Assembly: GCA_014239505.1 (NCBI GenBank)
Contig: JAAZYT010000100.1
Location: 1 to 42,432 of the forward strand
DNA: 42,432 nucleotides
Source: Fidelibacterota bacterium
GTDB lineage: Bacteria > Fidelibacterota > Marinisomatia > Marinisomatales > TCS55
Direction of reading: 5' to 3'
Position 1 is the stretch's first letter, and each line of letters opens with the position of its first letter. Under the pieces are notes generated by a model. It was not told where the DNA came from. It ran no database searches and was given only the letters and a program-made list of their open reading frames with translations. The position numbers and the translations under genes were made by a program. Positions 1-7,878 of this stretch are shown here, in pieces.

Positions 1-1124
1 GCTTCACGAACTTCATTGTTTCCTAGAATACCATAAAACCAAATATGTCCTACTTCATGTAGAATTAAACCTTCTGATTCACTTCCATCCATTACCAGCA
101 TTGGGTATTCCATTCCACCACCAGCCAACCTATCCGTGTTTGTAACTTGCGGATAAGGATACATACCAAATTTAGTACTTAACCATTCAATAGCGCGTTC
201 AGTCCTAGCAACAGCTTTCTTAGTCCACTTCTTTCCATTCTTTTGATTAAATAATGCATGAACATCAATCCCATTCCAGCTACCACTTTCATAAACAAAA
301 TTTGGGGTTGTGACCCATGCAAAATCATGTACTTTTTCAGCATGAAAAGTCACAAGACGTCTTTCATCCTTATTATAACTAGAACGATTTTTTTTAAAAT
401 CTTCTAGCCATTGATTAAAATTTTGGCTCGTATCCACTCGAACTTCTTCCCATCCTGGATCGCCAGCAGTAACAGTGCCTGTTGAACCAATAATATATCC
501 ACTTGGTACATCCATGGTAACATCATATGTTCCAAACTCTCCATAAAATTCACCTTCAGCATGAAATGGTTCATTAAACCATCCATTTTCATCATATACA
601 ACTACACGAGGGTACCATTGTGCAAAATTATATTGTTCACCTACGCGTCCTGCTCTTTCTGAAAATTCTCCAACATGTTGGGTCCAGTCTAAATCAATTA
701 TCATGGATGCACCAGGAGCTAAACCTTTAGAAAGCTTAGCAGATAAAATCGTGTCATCAATTAGGAATGTATCTGATAACGTAGAACCCCCACTTTCAAT
801 TAGAAAATTGCTTATATCATACTTACTTAAGTAAGGATCCATCCCTTTTTTAAATCGATTTCCTCTAGATGCTCTTCCTAATCCTGCTAAATACTCTCTA
901 TATTTTACTGTCCCTTCTTGGAATGCATTTGCATAGAGATTCAAGTAAAAATGATGAAGAGTATCAGGTGAATTATTTTTATATGTTATAGTTGAATGTC
1001 CACCAACCGTATGTTCTATAGTATCCAATCGAACATTCATTTTATATGATACAAATTGCTGCCAGTACTCACTTGCATTTAATAAAGAAAAGTTTAATAT
1101 TATTGCGAGGGTAAATATTTTCAT
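1..1124 (-). CDS. M1-family metallopeptidase, 3' end cut by window edge
   Basis: This reading frame runs off the left edge, so about 374 N-terminal codons are visible and the C-terminus is missing. The ATG at 1124-1122 opens a short signal peptide (MKIFTLAIILNFSLLNAS), so the protein is exported. An N-terminal beta-rich domain is followed by GGMEYP near residue 336, the M1 substrate-binding loop usually written GxMEN. The zinc motif HEVGH is at about residues 356-360, followed by IWFYGILGNNE. The third zinc ligand, expected 18 residues after HEVGH, falls just outside the window. HEVGH-WFYG with GGMEYP in place of GAMEN is typical of a divergent bacterial M1 branch, not of PepN. The gene lies 18 bases downstream of the TlpA-like gene and is probably co-transcribed. 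Family assignment is firm; substrate is unknown. Confidence 0.85.
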   Translation of the reverse strand, partial: MKIFTLAIILNFSLLNASEYWQQFVSYKMNVRLDTIEHTVGGHSTITYKNNSPDTLHHFYLNLYANAFQEGTVKYREYLAGLGRASRGNRFKKGMDPYLSKYDISNFLIESGGSTLSDTFLIDDTILSAKLSKGLAPGASMIIDLDWTQHVGEFSERAGRVGEQYNFAQWYPRVVVYDENGWFNEPFHAEGEFYGEFGTYDVTMDVPSGYIIGSTGTVTAGDPGWEEVRVDTSQNFNQWLEDFKKNRSSYNKDERRLVTFHAEKVHDFAWVTTPNFVYESGSWNGIDVHALFNQKNGKKWTKKAVARTERAIEWLSTKFGMYPYPQVTNTDRLAGGGMEYPMLVMDGSESEGLILHEVGHIWFYGILGNNEVRE

Positions 1125-1142
1125 CTCTATTGCTCTATTTTT

Positions 1143-1733
1143 TTATAAAGAAAGATAAGGCTTTAAATCTTGATAAAATATTTCTTCATTTCGTGGACCA
1201 ATATAGCCTTTGACAATATACCCTTCTCTATCAATAATTAATGTGGTGGGTAAACCTGTTATTGGTTGTCCAATTGCACGTCCATAATATGCGGTAACTC
1301 TTTGGGTCTCGTAATCTTCAATATCAGTAAGAACTGTATATTCAATATCCCATTCTTTCATGAAGCTAAAAATGTTTTTTGGTGAGCCAGAAGTGATAGT
1401 TATTCCAACAATTTCAAGCCCATCTTTTTGATATTTATCATGTAATTTGTTAAAGTCAGGTATTTCTCTTCGGCATGGTCCACACCATGTTCCCCAAAAA
1501 TTTAATAATACAACTTTTCCTTTATAATCACTCAAATTAAATAAATCTCCTTGAACTGTTCTTAAAGTGAATTCTGGTGCTTTAATTGCATACTCAGGAC
1601 GTTCTGGTTGAACTTGAGAAGAGGTTGTGCTTTTAATATCTTTTGGCTTAGAAGCAATTTTCATTCTATCTTTTTGTCCACAGCCAATAGCTAATAAAGT
1701 TGACATAATTAATAATATTTTCATTTTATTCAT
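1143..1733 (-). CDS. TlpA-like thiol-disulfide oxidoreductase lipoprotein
   Basis: This is a thioredoxin-fold protein of the TlpA/ResA group, probably anchored in the envelope as a lipoprotein. From the ATG at 1733 the signal is MNKMKILLIMSTLLAIGC, with the lipobox cysteine at residue 18. A low-complexity linker leads to the AhpC/TSA-Redoxin-like domain from about residue 52. The active site WCGPC is at residues 83-87 in the context NFWGTWCGPCRREIP, and the cis-proline loop GLPTTLI lies near residue 155. The frame also has an in-frame TTG at 1742 and a second ATG at 1724; the last gives the shortest lipoprotein signal. The gene follows dsbD directly, so DsbD is the likely electron donor keeping this protein reduced. 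Cytochrome c maturation or general periplasmic disulfide reduction are both possible roles. Confidence 0.88.
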   Translation of the reverse strand: MNKMKILLIMSTLLAIGCGQKDRMKIASKPKDIKSTTSSQVQPERPEYAIKAPEFTLRTVQGDLFNLSDYKGKVVLLNFWGTWCGPCRREIPDFNKLHDKYQKDGLEIVGITITSGSPKNIFSFMKEWDIEYTVLTDIEDYETQRVTAYYGRAIGQPITGLPTTLIIDREGYIVKGYIGPRNEEIFYQDLKPYLSL

Positions 1734-1738
1734 TTTAT

Positions 1739-3604
1739 TCAACCAGCTAATCCTTCATCTAAAAAATCAAGAAAGTTATTCAGATCCCTTGTCATACCTG
1801 GAAAAGTTGTTATTATTTCATCATTAGGACTAATTATCACATAAAAAGGTAATGCAGCTGTACCAAACCTCTCAATTTCATATTCTTGGTTTTCACGATG
1901 GTTTGGTCCACCATCAGTATATAGTTGGACTAGGATCATTTCATTAAAACGGTCTTTAACTTCTCTTTTTGTAAATATATTAGCTTCCATCCAACGGCAA
2001 TTAGTACAAGTGTATCCGGTAAAATCAATAAATACTGGTTTACTAGTTACTTTTGCTTCAGATAAACCCTTTTCTAAATCGCGATACCATTTAAAATCTT
2101 CAGCCATTGAATTACCATTGGTGCTTACTGCACCAGTATCAGCTTCAACAATGGGGGGTAAATATGCATAAATAATGCCATGAATACGTTGACCGAATAA
2201 ACCTGATGTAAGATAAAGACCAAAAGTTAAAAAGGCTGCACTCAGCATTAATCTTGGAACACTCACTGAGACTAAAGGTGAGTCATGAGGCAATTGAATT
2301 TTACCTAATAAATAAAATCCAACTAGTAGCATCAATACTGCCCAAACAGCTAGAACTGCATTATGTGAGAAAAATCCCCAACCCCAAACTAAATCTGTAT
2401 TGCTTAAAAATTTAAAAGCTGCCGCAAGTTCAAGAAAACCCATTACTACTTTTACAGAATTTAACCAGCCTCCTGACTTTGGCATTTTGGCTAAATATTG
2501 TGGAAAAAGCGCTAGAAAAAAGAATGGGAAAGCAAAGGCTGCACTAAAGACTATCATTCCAATCATAGGCCAAAACCATTGACCTTGAGATGCTGCAACT
2601 AATAAAAGGCCTACGAATTGAACAGTACAAGTAAAACTAGTCAATGTAAAAGTGACAGCCATAAATAAAGTCCCAATTACCCCTCCTCTACCTTCTTGAT
2701 TAAGAGAGAATTGTCTTAATTTTTGTGGAACCTCAATTTCATACATGCCAAATAAAGACAAAGCAAAATATATAAATAATGCTGCAATAAATAAATTCAC
2801 CCAAGGATTTGATGCTAACTGATTTGCCCCTGACGCACCCAATGTAAGCGCAAGAATAAATCCTAAAATTGAAAAGGTTGCAATTATACCAAGAGTATAA
2901 ATAATTGCATTTTTAAGAGGTTTCCCTTGTTTTGATTCACCTTGTTGAGTGAAGAAAGAAACAGTAATTGGAATCATCGGAAAAACACATGGGGTTAGCA
3001 GGGCTAAGAATCCCATACTTATTGCTAGTAAAACAAATGAAAAGAAACCTTGGTCTATAGCAGCTTCTAAATTGATGTTACCTGATTTATCAAAAACATC
3101 TGAGACCAAAACAATAGCCAACCTATCTTCACGAGGATCTCCAGAATCTATTGTTATTGGAACAGTAATAAACTCCTCTTTAGGCGGATAGCAAAGTGAT
3201 TCATTACAAACTTGGAATAAAACAACTACTTCTAGATTATAAGCACCCGGAGGAATATCTTCATTTAATAAAATTGGTGCAGTGAAAATAGCACCACCCT
3301 GATGAGTTTTTGTAATCGTTAAAAAACCATCATCATATTTCTCAATAGGTTCAGCTTCTTCGACCAATCCAGAATCTTTAATTATATCACCTAAAACTGT
3401 AACTCTGGTTGCTATAGGGCCTTCACCTTGATCTCTAAGAGCATATATTTTCCATTCAGAATCCATTTCAGCAGTAACAACAACTTTGACTACCTCTCCA
3501 GATCTGGCATTTGAGTCTATTTTGGCCGATAAAGAGACTGGGCTTTGAAATTGGCCCAAGAGTGAACTCATAAAAAATATAAGTGTTATTATAATTTGCT
3601 TCAT
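1739..3604 (-). CDS. dsbD: Thiol:disulfide interchange protein DsbD
   Basis: This is a full-length three-domain DsbD (621 residues) that carries reducing equivalents from cytoplasmic thioredoxin across the inner membrane. A signal peptide (residues 1-18) precedes the periplasmic alpha domain, whose cysteine pair is at 133 and 138 (CNESLC). The eight-helix beta domain spans about residues 188-475, with its two cysteines at 206 (TPCVFPMIP) and 326 (FTCTVQF). The periplasmic thioredoxin-like gamma domain carries CTNC at 533-536. All six catalytic cysteines are therefore present. The stop overlaps the region of the downstream TlpA-like lipoprotein, a natural partner. The start is ATG at 3604, and the 59-base gap upstream may hold a promoter. 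Confidence 0.95.
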   Translation of the reverse strand: MKQIIITLIFFMSSLLGQFQSPVSLSAKIDSNARSGEVVKVVVTAEMDSEWKIYALRDQGEGPIATRVTVLGDIIKDSGLVEEAEPIEKYDDGFLTITKTHQGGAIFTAPILLNEDIPPGAYNLEVVVLFQVCNESLCYPPKEEFITVPITIDSGDPREDRLAIVLVSDVFDKSGNINLEAAIDQGFFSFVLLAISMGFLALLTPCVFPMIPITVSFFTQQGESKQGKPLKNAIIYTLGIIATFSILGFILALTLGASGANQLASNPWVNLFIAALFIYFALSLFGMYEIEVPQKLRQFSLNQEGRGGVIGTLFMAVTFTLTSFTCTVQFVGLLLVAASQGQWFWPMIGMIVFSAAFAFPFFFLALFPQYLAKMPKSGGWLNSVKVVMGFLELAAAFKFLSNTDLVWGWGFFSHNAVLAVWAVLMLLVGFYLLGKIQLPHDSPLVSVSVPRLMLSAAFLTFGLYLTSGLFGQRIHGIIYAYLPPIVEADTGAVSTNGNSMAEDFKWYRDLEKGLSEAKVTSKPVFIDFTGYTCTNCRWMEANIFTKREVKDRFNEMILVQLYTDGGPNHRENQEYEIERFGTAALPFYVIISPNDEIITTFPGMTRDLNNFLDFLDEGLAG

Positions 3605-3663
3605 TTCAATTTTTAAATAAAATAACTAGTCAAGATTTATTGATAAAATACTATACAATTAAT

Positions 3664-4293
3664 TTAATCAGATATAGCGTCACTACGCTTTAAGATATTT
3701 ACTTTCATTTCAATTTTATCATATGGGTAATCACCATCAGGGCCTTGATACATAGGATTCTCTTTTTTTGGACGATTTGCGTTTACAATTTTATCAATTA
3801 CCTCTAAACCTTTAATTACTTGACCAAATACTGTGTATTGTTTATCAAGTTGAGGTGTTGCCGCATGACAGACAAAAAATTGACTGGAAGCACTATTTGG
3901 ATCTCTTGTTCTAGCCATTGACAAAGTTCCTCTAACGTGGAGCTTATCACTAAATTCTCCAGGTATCAACCAAGTATCTGGGTCCTTTTCACGACCGATA
4001 CCAAAATACTTACCTGCTCGGCCACCCGTACCCCATTTCATTCTATTATCATCTCTTGAATTAGGGTCACCACCTTGAATAACAAAGCCAGGAATAAGAC
4101 GATGAAAAGTTGTTCCATCAAAGTATCCTTCCTTAGCTAATATAGTAAAACTTTCAACATGCATTGGAGCAATATCTGGATAAAATTCTACTACCATATC
4201 ACCAAATTTTGTTGAAATTACTGCCACTTCATCTTCTTTAGAACAGCTCATAAATAAAACTCCAATTAAAATTAAACATACTAGTTTTTTCAC
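3664..4293 (-). CDS. Cyclophilin-type peptidyl-prolyl isomerase, lipoprotein
   Basis: This peptidyl-prolyl cis-trans isomerase helps fold proteins in the periplasm or envelope. The start is GTG at 4293-4291, sharing one base with the pyrE stop (TAGTG). A lipoprotein signal begins immediately (MKKLVCLILIGVLFMSC, lipobox cysteine 17), which supports this non-ATG start. The cyclophilin fold follows from about residue 24. It shows the family motifs FHRLIPGFVIQGGDP, the catalytic-arginine region, and SMARTRDPNSASSQFF. An insertion around residues 90-115 (KYFGIGREKDPDTW) is typical of bacterial secreted cyclophilins. The short overlap with pyrE implies translational coupling, though the two functions are unrelated. 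Confidence 0.92.
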   Translation of the reverse strand: MKKLVCLILIGVLFMSCSKEDEVAVISTKFGDMVVEFYPDIAPMHVESFTILAKEGYFDGTTFHRLIPGFVIQGGDPNSRDDNRMKWGTGGRAGKYFGIGREKDPDTWLIPGEFSDKLHVRGTLSMARTRDPNSASSQFFVCHAATPQLDKQYTVFGQVIKGLEVIDKIVNANRPKKENPMYQGPDGDYPYDKIEMKVNILKRSDAISD

Positions 4294-4862
4294 TATTTTA
4301 AACTCCTACTTCCTGGTTTTTGGATAGGTATTTTCTCTAAAGATTCAGGGATTTCATTCTCATCATAACTATTCACTTCTAAGGGTACTATAGAAAATTG
4401 ATTATCATGGAGGATTACTTTTCCATTACTACGGTCAACAATAACTGCAACACCAACAACAATCCCACCAAAAAACTCAATTAAGTTCATAACTTCTTTA
4501 ACTGAGCCTCCTGTTGTTATTACATCTTCAACTACTAATATTTTTTCATCTTTTTCAATAGAAAAACCTCTTCGTAAGGCCATTTGACCATTTTCTCTTT
4601 CAGCAAAAATAGTTTTTTTATTCATTACTCTACCAACTTCAGTACCTATAACAATTCCTCCAACAGCTGGTGATATAACTGTATTAATGCTTGTAATTGT
4701 AAAATGATCCATGATTTTTTTTGAAAAATCTAATAAATGTTCTGGATATTGCAGTACTTTTGCACATTGAAAATATGATGCGCTATGACGACCTGATGTA
4801 AGTACAAAGTGTCCATCAAGTAAGGCACCGGTATTTCTAAAAATTTCAAGATAGTTTTTCAT
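4293..4862 (-). CDS. pyrE: Orotate phosphoribosyltransferase
   Basis: This cytoplasmic enzyme transfers phosphoribose from PRPP to orotate to give OMP, the fifth step of pyrimidine synthesis. Its 189 residues match the family. The PRPP-binding motif ILVVEDVITTGGS is at residues 108-120. The flexible-loop region FAERENGQMALRRGF (residues 87-100) carries the catalytic lysine/arginine area, and TSGRHSASYF near residue 22 fits the orotate site. It lies 32 bases downstream of pyrF, so the last two steps of UMP synthesis are adjacent. The start is ATG at 4862 with no clear Shine-Dalgarno sequence. The only oddity is the one-base overlap with the downstream cyclophilin gene. Confidence 0.95.
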   Translation of the reverse strand: MKNYLEIFRNTGALLDGHFVLTSGRHSASYFQCAKVLQYPEHLLDFSKKIMDHFTITSINTVISPAVGGIVIGTEVGRVMNKKTIFAERENGQMALRRGFSIEKDEKILVVEDVITTGGSVKEVMNLIEFFGGIVVGVAVIVDRSNGKVILHDNQFSIVPLEVNSYDENEIPESLEKIPIQKPGSRSLK

Positions 4863-4894
4863 ATTAATTTTATTATCTATTTTTATTTGATTAT

Positions 4895-5695
4895 CTAAAT
4901 ATCAATTATTTCTCGCATTTGTAATAGGTAATCCTTAGCCGCATTTCGAATTGCTTTACTGCTTAAGTCACCTGAGAAGCTAATACCTCGAGAAATATTA
5001 ATTAAAGCATCGCCATTTTTATTTCCATCTAACATACTTTGTTTTAAATCACCACCTTGAGCGCCAATTCCAGGAATTAAGAAAGGAAGATGTGGTGCTT
5101 GATTTCTAATTCGGCTTATTTCTTTTGGTGCTGTAGCACCAACAACAATACCTACATTATTATTATTGTTCCATTCAACACATAATTGAGCAGTTTTATC
5201 AAAAAGCATTTCCAATTTAATTGGTTGATTTTGTAAATCAACTGCTGAGGGGTTCGATGTTCTACAAAGAATAAAAGCTCCTTTTTCAGGATTTTCTATA
5301 AACGGAGTTATCGAATCTTTTCCCATGTAAGGACTTAAAGTAACTGCATCAAAATTAAAATGCGTAAACAAACTATAAGCATATTGTTTTGCTGTATTGC
5401 CAATATCTCCTCTTTTGGCATCACCTATTATAATTACATCATCTGAAAAATAATCCATTAATTCTTCAAGCCATTTAAAACCTTGGCTACCCCATCTCTC
5501 AAAAAAAGCTAGATTTGGTTTAAATGCAGATGCAAGATCAATTGTGGAATCAACAACCTTAAATGCGTGTTTTTTAAGTTCATCTAAATTTGCGTTTGAT
5601 GAGCCTATCCCTTCTGGATTCATATCCAAGCCAACACACAAATGACTGCGTTTAGATTTAATTAATTTTGAAAGTCGTAAATTAAATGATTCCAT
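4895..5695 (-). CDS. pyrF: Orotidine-5'-phosphate decarboxylase (type 2)
   Basis: This enzyme decarboxylates OMP to UMP, the final step of de novo pyrimidine synthesis. At 266 residues it belongs to the longer subfamily 2 (mycobacterial/myxococcal type), not the roughly 230-residue E. coli type. The catalytic DAKRGD is at residues 92-97 in the context IGDAKRGDIGNTA. Substrate-phosphate loops include LSPYMG, ILCRTSNPSA, VVGATAP and PGIGAQGG. The start is ATG at 5695, preceded by AGAAGG a short distance upstream. The gene is first in the minus-strand run ending at the window's left edge, and a TATAAT element lies just upstream. It is followed by pyrE. Confidence 0.95.
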   Translation of the reverse strand: MESFNLRLSKLIKSKRSHLCVGLDMNPEGIGSSNANLDELKKHAFKVVDSTIDLASAFKPNLAFFERWGSQGFKWLEELMDYFSDDVIIIGDAKRGDIGNTAKQYAYSLFTHFNFDAVTLSPYMGKDSITPFIENPEKGAFILCRTSNPSAVDLQNQPIKLEMLFDKTAQLCVEWNNNNNVGIVVGATAPKEISRIRNQAPHLPFLIPGIGAQGGDLKQSMLDGNKNGDALINISRGISFSGDLSSKAIRNAAKDYLLQMREIIDI

Positions 5696-5714
5696 AGCCT
5701 TCTAATTTAGTAAG

Positions 5715-5743
5715 ATTATACCTGAACCTGAAATTGATTGTAT
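5715..5743 (-). promoter_or_regulatory. Candidate sigma-70 promoter for pyrF-pyrE
   Basis: On the minus strand a perfect TATAAT occupies 5720-5715. It is preceded at 17 bases by ATACAA (5743-5738), a weak match to the -35 consensus. The distance to the pyrF ATG is 19 bases, giving a leader of about 12 bases. It lies in the 91-base divergent gap between pyrF and the plus-strand GNAT gene. The -10 match is good and the -35 match poor. Confidence 0.4.
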
Positions 5744-5786
5744 CATTAATACTTTTAATTAAAATATCACATTAAATTCAATCTAA

Positions 5787-6401
5787 ATGGACCAACTTTC
5801 AATTTCAGATTCGCTTAATTCTAAATCGAGGATCATCGCTTCAAGTGGTGTTTTTAAAATTGAATTATTAAAAAATGTTGGTGAATTAGATTACCCGCAG
5901 CTAATTGAAATATCTAAATCATTAGCTAAAGATTATGGTGAAAAAGCAATCTTAACAAAATCTACCATTCAAAAATATTTTAATACTGCTGGGGCTTTAC
6001 CTTTTATTGCGCGATACAGGGATAATATAATAGGATACATTATTGGAGTTCCATTAGAAACACTTAGTCAAGAACCTTGGGCCAGAACAGATGAAAATTT
6101 TGGAAAAGCCAACACCCTTTATACATATGCCTTTGTTATCCAATCAGAATTTAAAGGTAATGGTTATGCAAAAATGTTAAAGCGCGTTTTTTTAAGCTGG
6201 GCAGGAAAACAAGAAAATATAAGTTTTATTACAGGCCATGTAGCCAATGGAATTTCAGCAAAGTTTACTGGCGATATTCGTATCGTTAACCGTGTTGATA
6301 ATTGGCAAAGGACAGGAAAAACATTTGAGTACTATCGCAGAGAATTAATTTCTGAGAGTTCTCCTCTTAAAAATAATCCTCCATTAATAACTCGTACTTA
6401 A
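5787..6401 (+). CDS. GNAT-family N-acetyltransferase
   Basis: This is a predicted acetyl-CoA-dependent acyltransferase of the GNAT fold, 204 residues. The central strand and acetyl-CoA loop lie around residues 107-125, where AFVIQSEFKGNGYAKMLKRVF matches the V-x-x-x-x-R/K-G-x-G-x-A motif A. An upstream strand with RYRDNIIGYIIGVPLE forms the substrate side. The C-terminal segment TGHVANGISAKF..., then NWQRTGKTFEYYRREL, resembles uncharacterised GNAT proteins. The start is ATG at 5787; a 32-residue extension precedes the fold. The gene stands alone, transcribed away from pyrF, and its stop overlaps the stop of the convergent symporter gene. Its substrate cannot be inferred. Confidence 0.75.
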   Translation: MDQLSISDSLNSKSRIIASSGVFKIELLKNVGELDYPQLIEISKSLAKDYGEKAILTKSTIQKYFNTAGALPFIARYRDNIIGYIIGVPLETLSQEPWARTDENFGKANTLYTYAFVIQSEFKGNGYAKMLKRVFLSWAGKQENISFITGHVANGISAKFTGDIRIVNRVDNWQRTGKTFEYYRRELISESSPLKNNPPLITRT

Positions 6402-7828
6402 TTTTTTTTTGTAAAAAGGCTCACTACTATTAGCGATAAAACTGATAAAGTGATAGCAGGTAAGACTTCATCCATATTCAAATAAATTACTTCAGGTATA
6501 AAACCTTGAATAAATGAAGATTCTTTCCAAATTAATGTTGTAATTGTACCAGTTAATATTGATGCTATTGCACCTGCTTTTGTTGCGCCCTTCCAAAATA
6601 AAGCAGCAACTAGACTTGGTGTAATTGCAGCACCATAGATAGTATAAGCATAAAGCGCTCTTTCAAAAAATCCTGCAGATTTTGCAAAACCAAGAGAAAC
6701 AATGTAAGCTACTATTCCAAGTATTAACACTAATACTCTACTTAAAAGAACTATCTTTTTCTCATTTGCATTTGGATTAATATAATTTAAATAAATATCA
6801 CGCATTAATGTAGTTGCAGGAACAAGCAAAAAACTATCAGCTGTTGATATGATAATTCCAACAATTGTTGTCATCATTATAGCACCCAAAAATGTTGGCA
6901 GAAACTTATGTGAGGCATATATAAGTACATACTTCCCAACTTCGGCTTCAGGTATCATACTTGAAGCAACCCATGCTGCAAATATGATCATAAGTTCTGC
7001 TAGTGCAACAGCTCCAATTAATACTTTAGTAGCGTATTTTGCACCTTCAGCGGTTTTACTTGCAAAAAACCTTTGATACATATTTGCATCACCCATTATT
7101 AACAAAAATGGAGGGAGACAAAAGTTTATTATATCTAAAAAAGAATAAACACCCCAAAAGTTCATATGTGAATCTTTTCCCATGTTTGCAAAAGATTCAG
7201 CCATACCAGTAAATCCACCCGCCTCAAACAAAAAGATTGGAATTGCGATAATAAAAGAAAGAAGAATAATAATCCCATTTGCTACATCAGTATATGCAAC
7301 ACTTACGAGACCCGCTAGCATTGTATATGCAATAATAAATATAGCGGCAATAATTGTTCCAGTCTCAGCACTAATCAAAGATATTCCTTGATCATTTGTT
7401 AATACAGTTTGGAGGACCGCACCGCCAGCATTATACTGATAACTAACAATTACCATATAGGCAATAACTAATGCAATTACAGATAGAAGACGTGCCCCAG
7501 ATCCAAACCTATCACCCAATATTTCTGGAACGGTATATTTTTCAAAGGACCTAACCTTTCCAGCAATTTTAGTTAAAATTATGATTCCTAGAATACTACC
7601 CAAAGGTAAAATCAAAGCTGCCATTCCAGTCTCATAAGTTTTACCTGCATTCCCTAAAATAGAGCCCGTTCCCATCCATGTTGCTAACATTGTACCAACA
7701 AGTACCCATGGGGTTAATGAACGACCTGCTACAGAAAAGTCTGATTGTGTTTTAATTTTACCTGCTTTGTAAAAGCCTATTCCAATCAAAATAATCAAAT
7801 ATAATAGGATAAAGCTTAAATGAATCAT
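6398..7828 (-). CDS. Sodium:solute symporter (SSS family)
   Basis: This is an inner-membrane sodium-coupled transporter of the SSS family, 476 residues with about 13 hydrophobic segments. Family landmarks are the first-helix region WMGTGSILGNAGKTYETG (residues 51-68), YTDVANGI (179-186), GDANMYQRFFASK (246-258) and the sodium-site helix with ISTADSFLL (327-335) followed by MRDIYLNY. The substrate is not evident: proline, pantothenate, sugars and carboxylates are all carried by this family. The start is ATG at 7828, with AGAAGG five bases upstream (7834-7839), a convincing ribosome-binding site. The gene is monocistronic. It diverges from the DUF255 gene across a 50-base gap and converges on the GNAT gene with overlapping stops. 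Confidence 0.9.
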   Translation of the reverse strand: MIHLSFILLYLIILIGIGFYKAGKIKTQSDFSVAGRSLTPWVLVGTMLATWMGTGSILGNAGKTYETGMAALILPLGSILGIIILTKIAGKVRSFEKYTVPEILGDRFGSGARLLSVIALVIAYMVIVSYQYNAGGAVLQTVLTNDQGISLISAETGTIIAAIFIIAYTMLAGLVSVAYTDVANGIIILLSFIIAIPIFLFEAGGFTGMAESFANMGKDSHMNFWGVYSFLDIINFCLPPFLLIMGDANMYQRFFASKTAEGAKYATKVLIGAVALAELMIIFAAWVASSMIPEAEVGKYVLIYASHKFLPTFLGAIMMTTIVGIIISTADSFLLVPATTLMRDIYLNYINPNANEKKIVLLSRVLVLILGIVAYIVSLGFAKSAGFFERALYAYTIYGAAITPSLVAALFWKGATKAGAIASILTGTITTLIWKESSFIQGFIPEVIYLNMDEVLPAITLSVLSLIVVSLFTKKN

Positions 7829-7878
7829 ATATACCTTCTAGCTTGGTTAAGATAATGTATTGAAATTAATTTTGAGGT

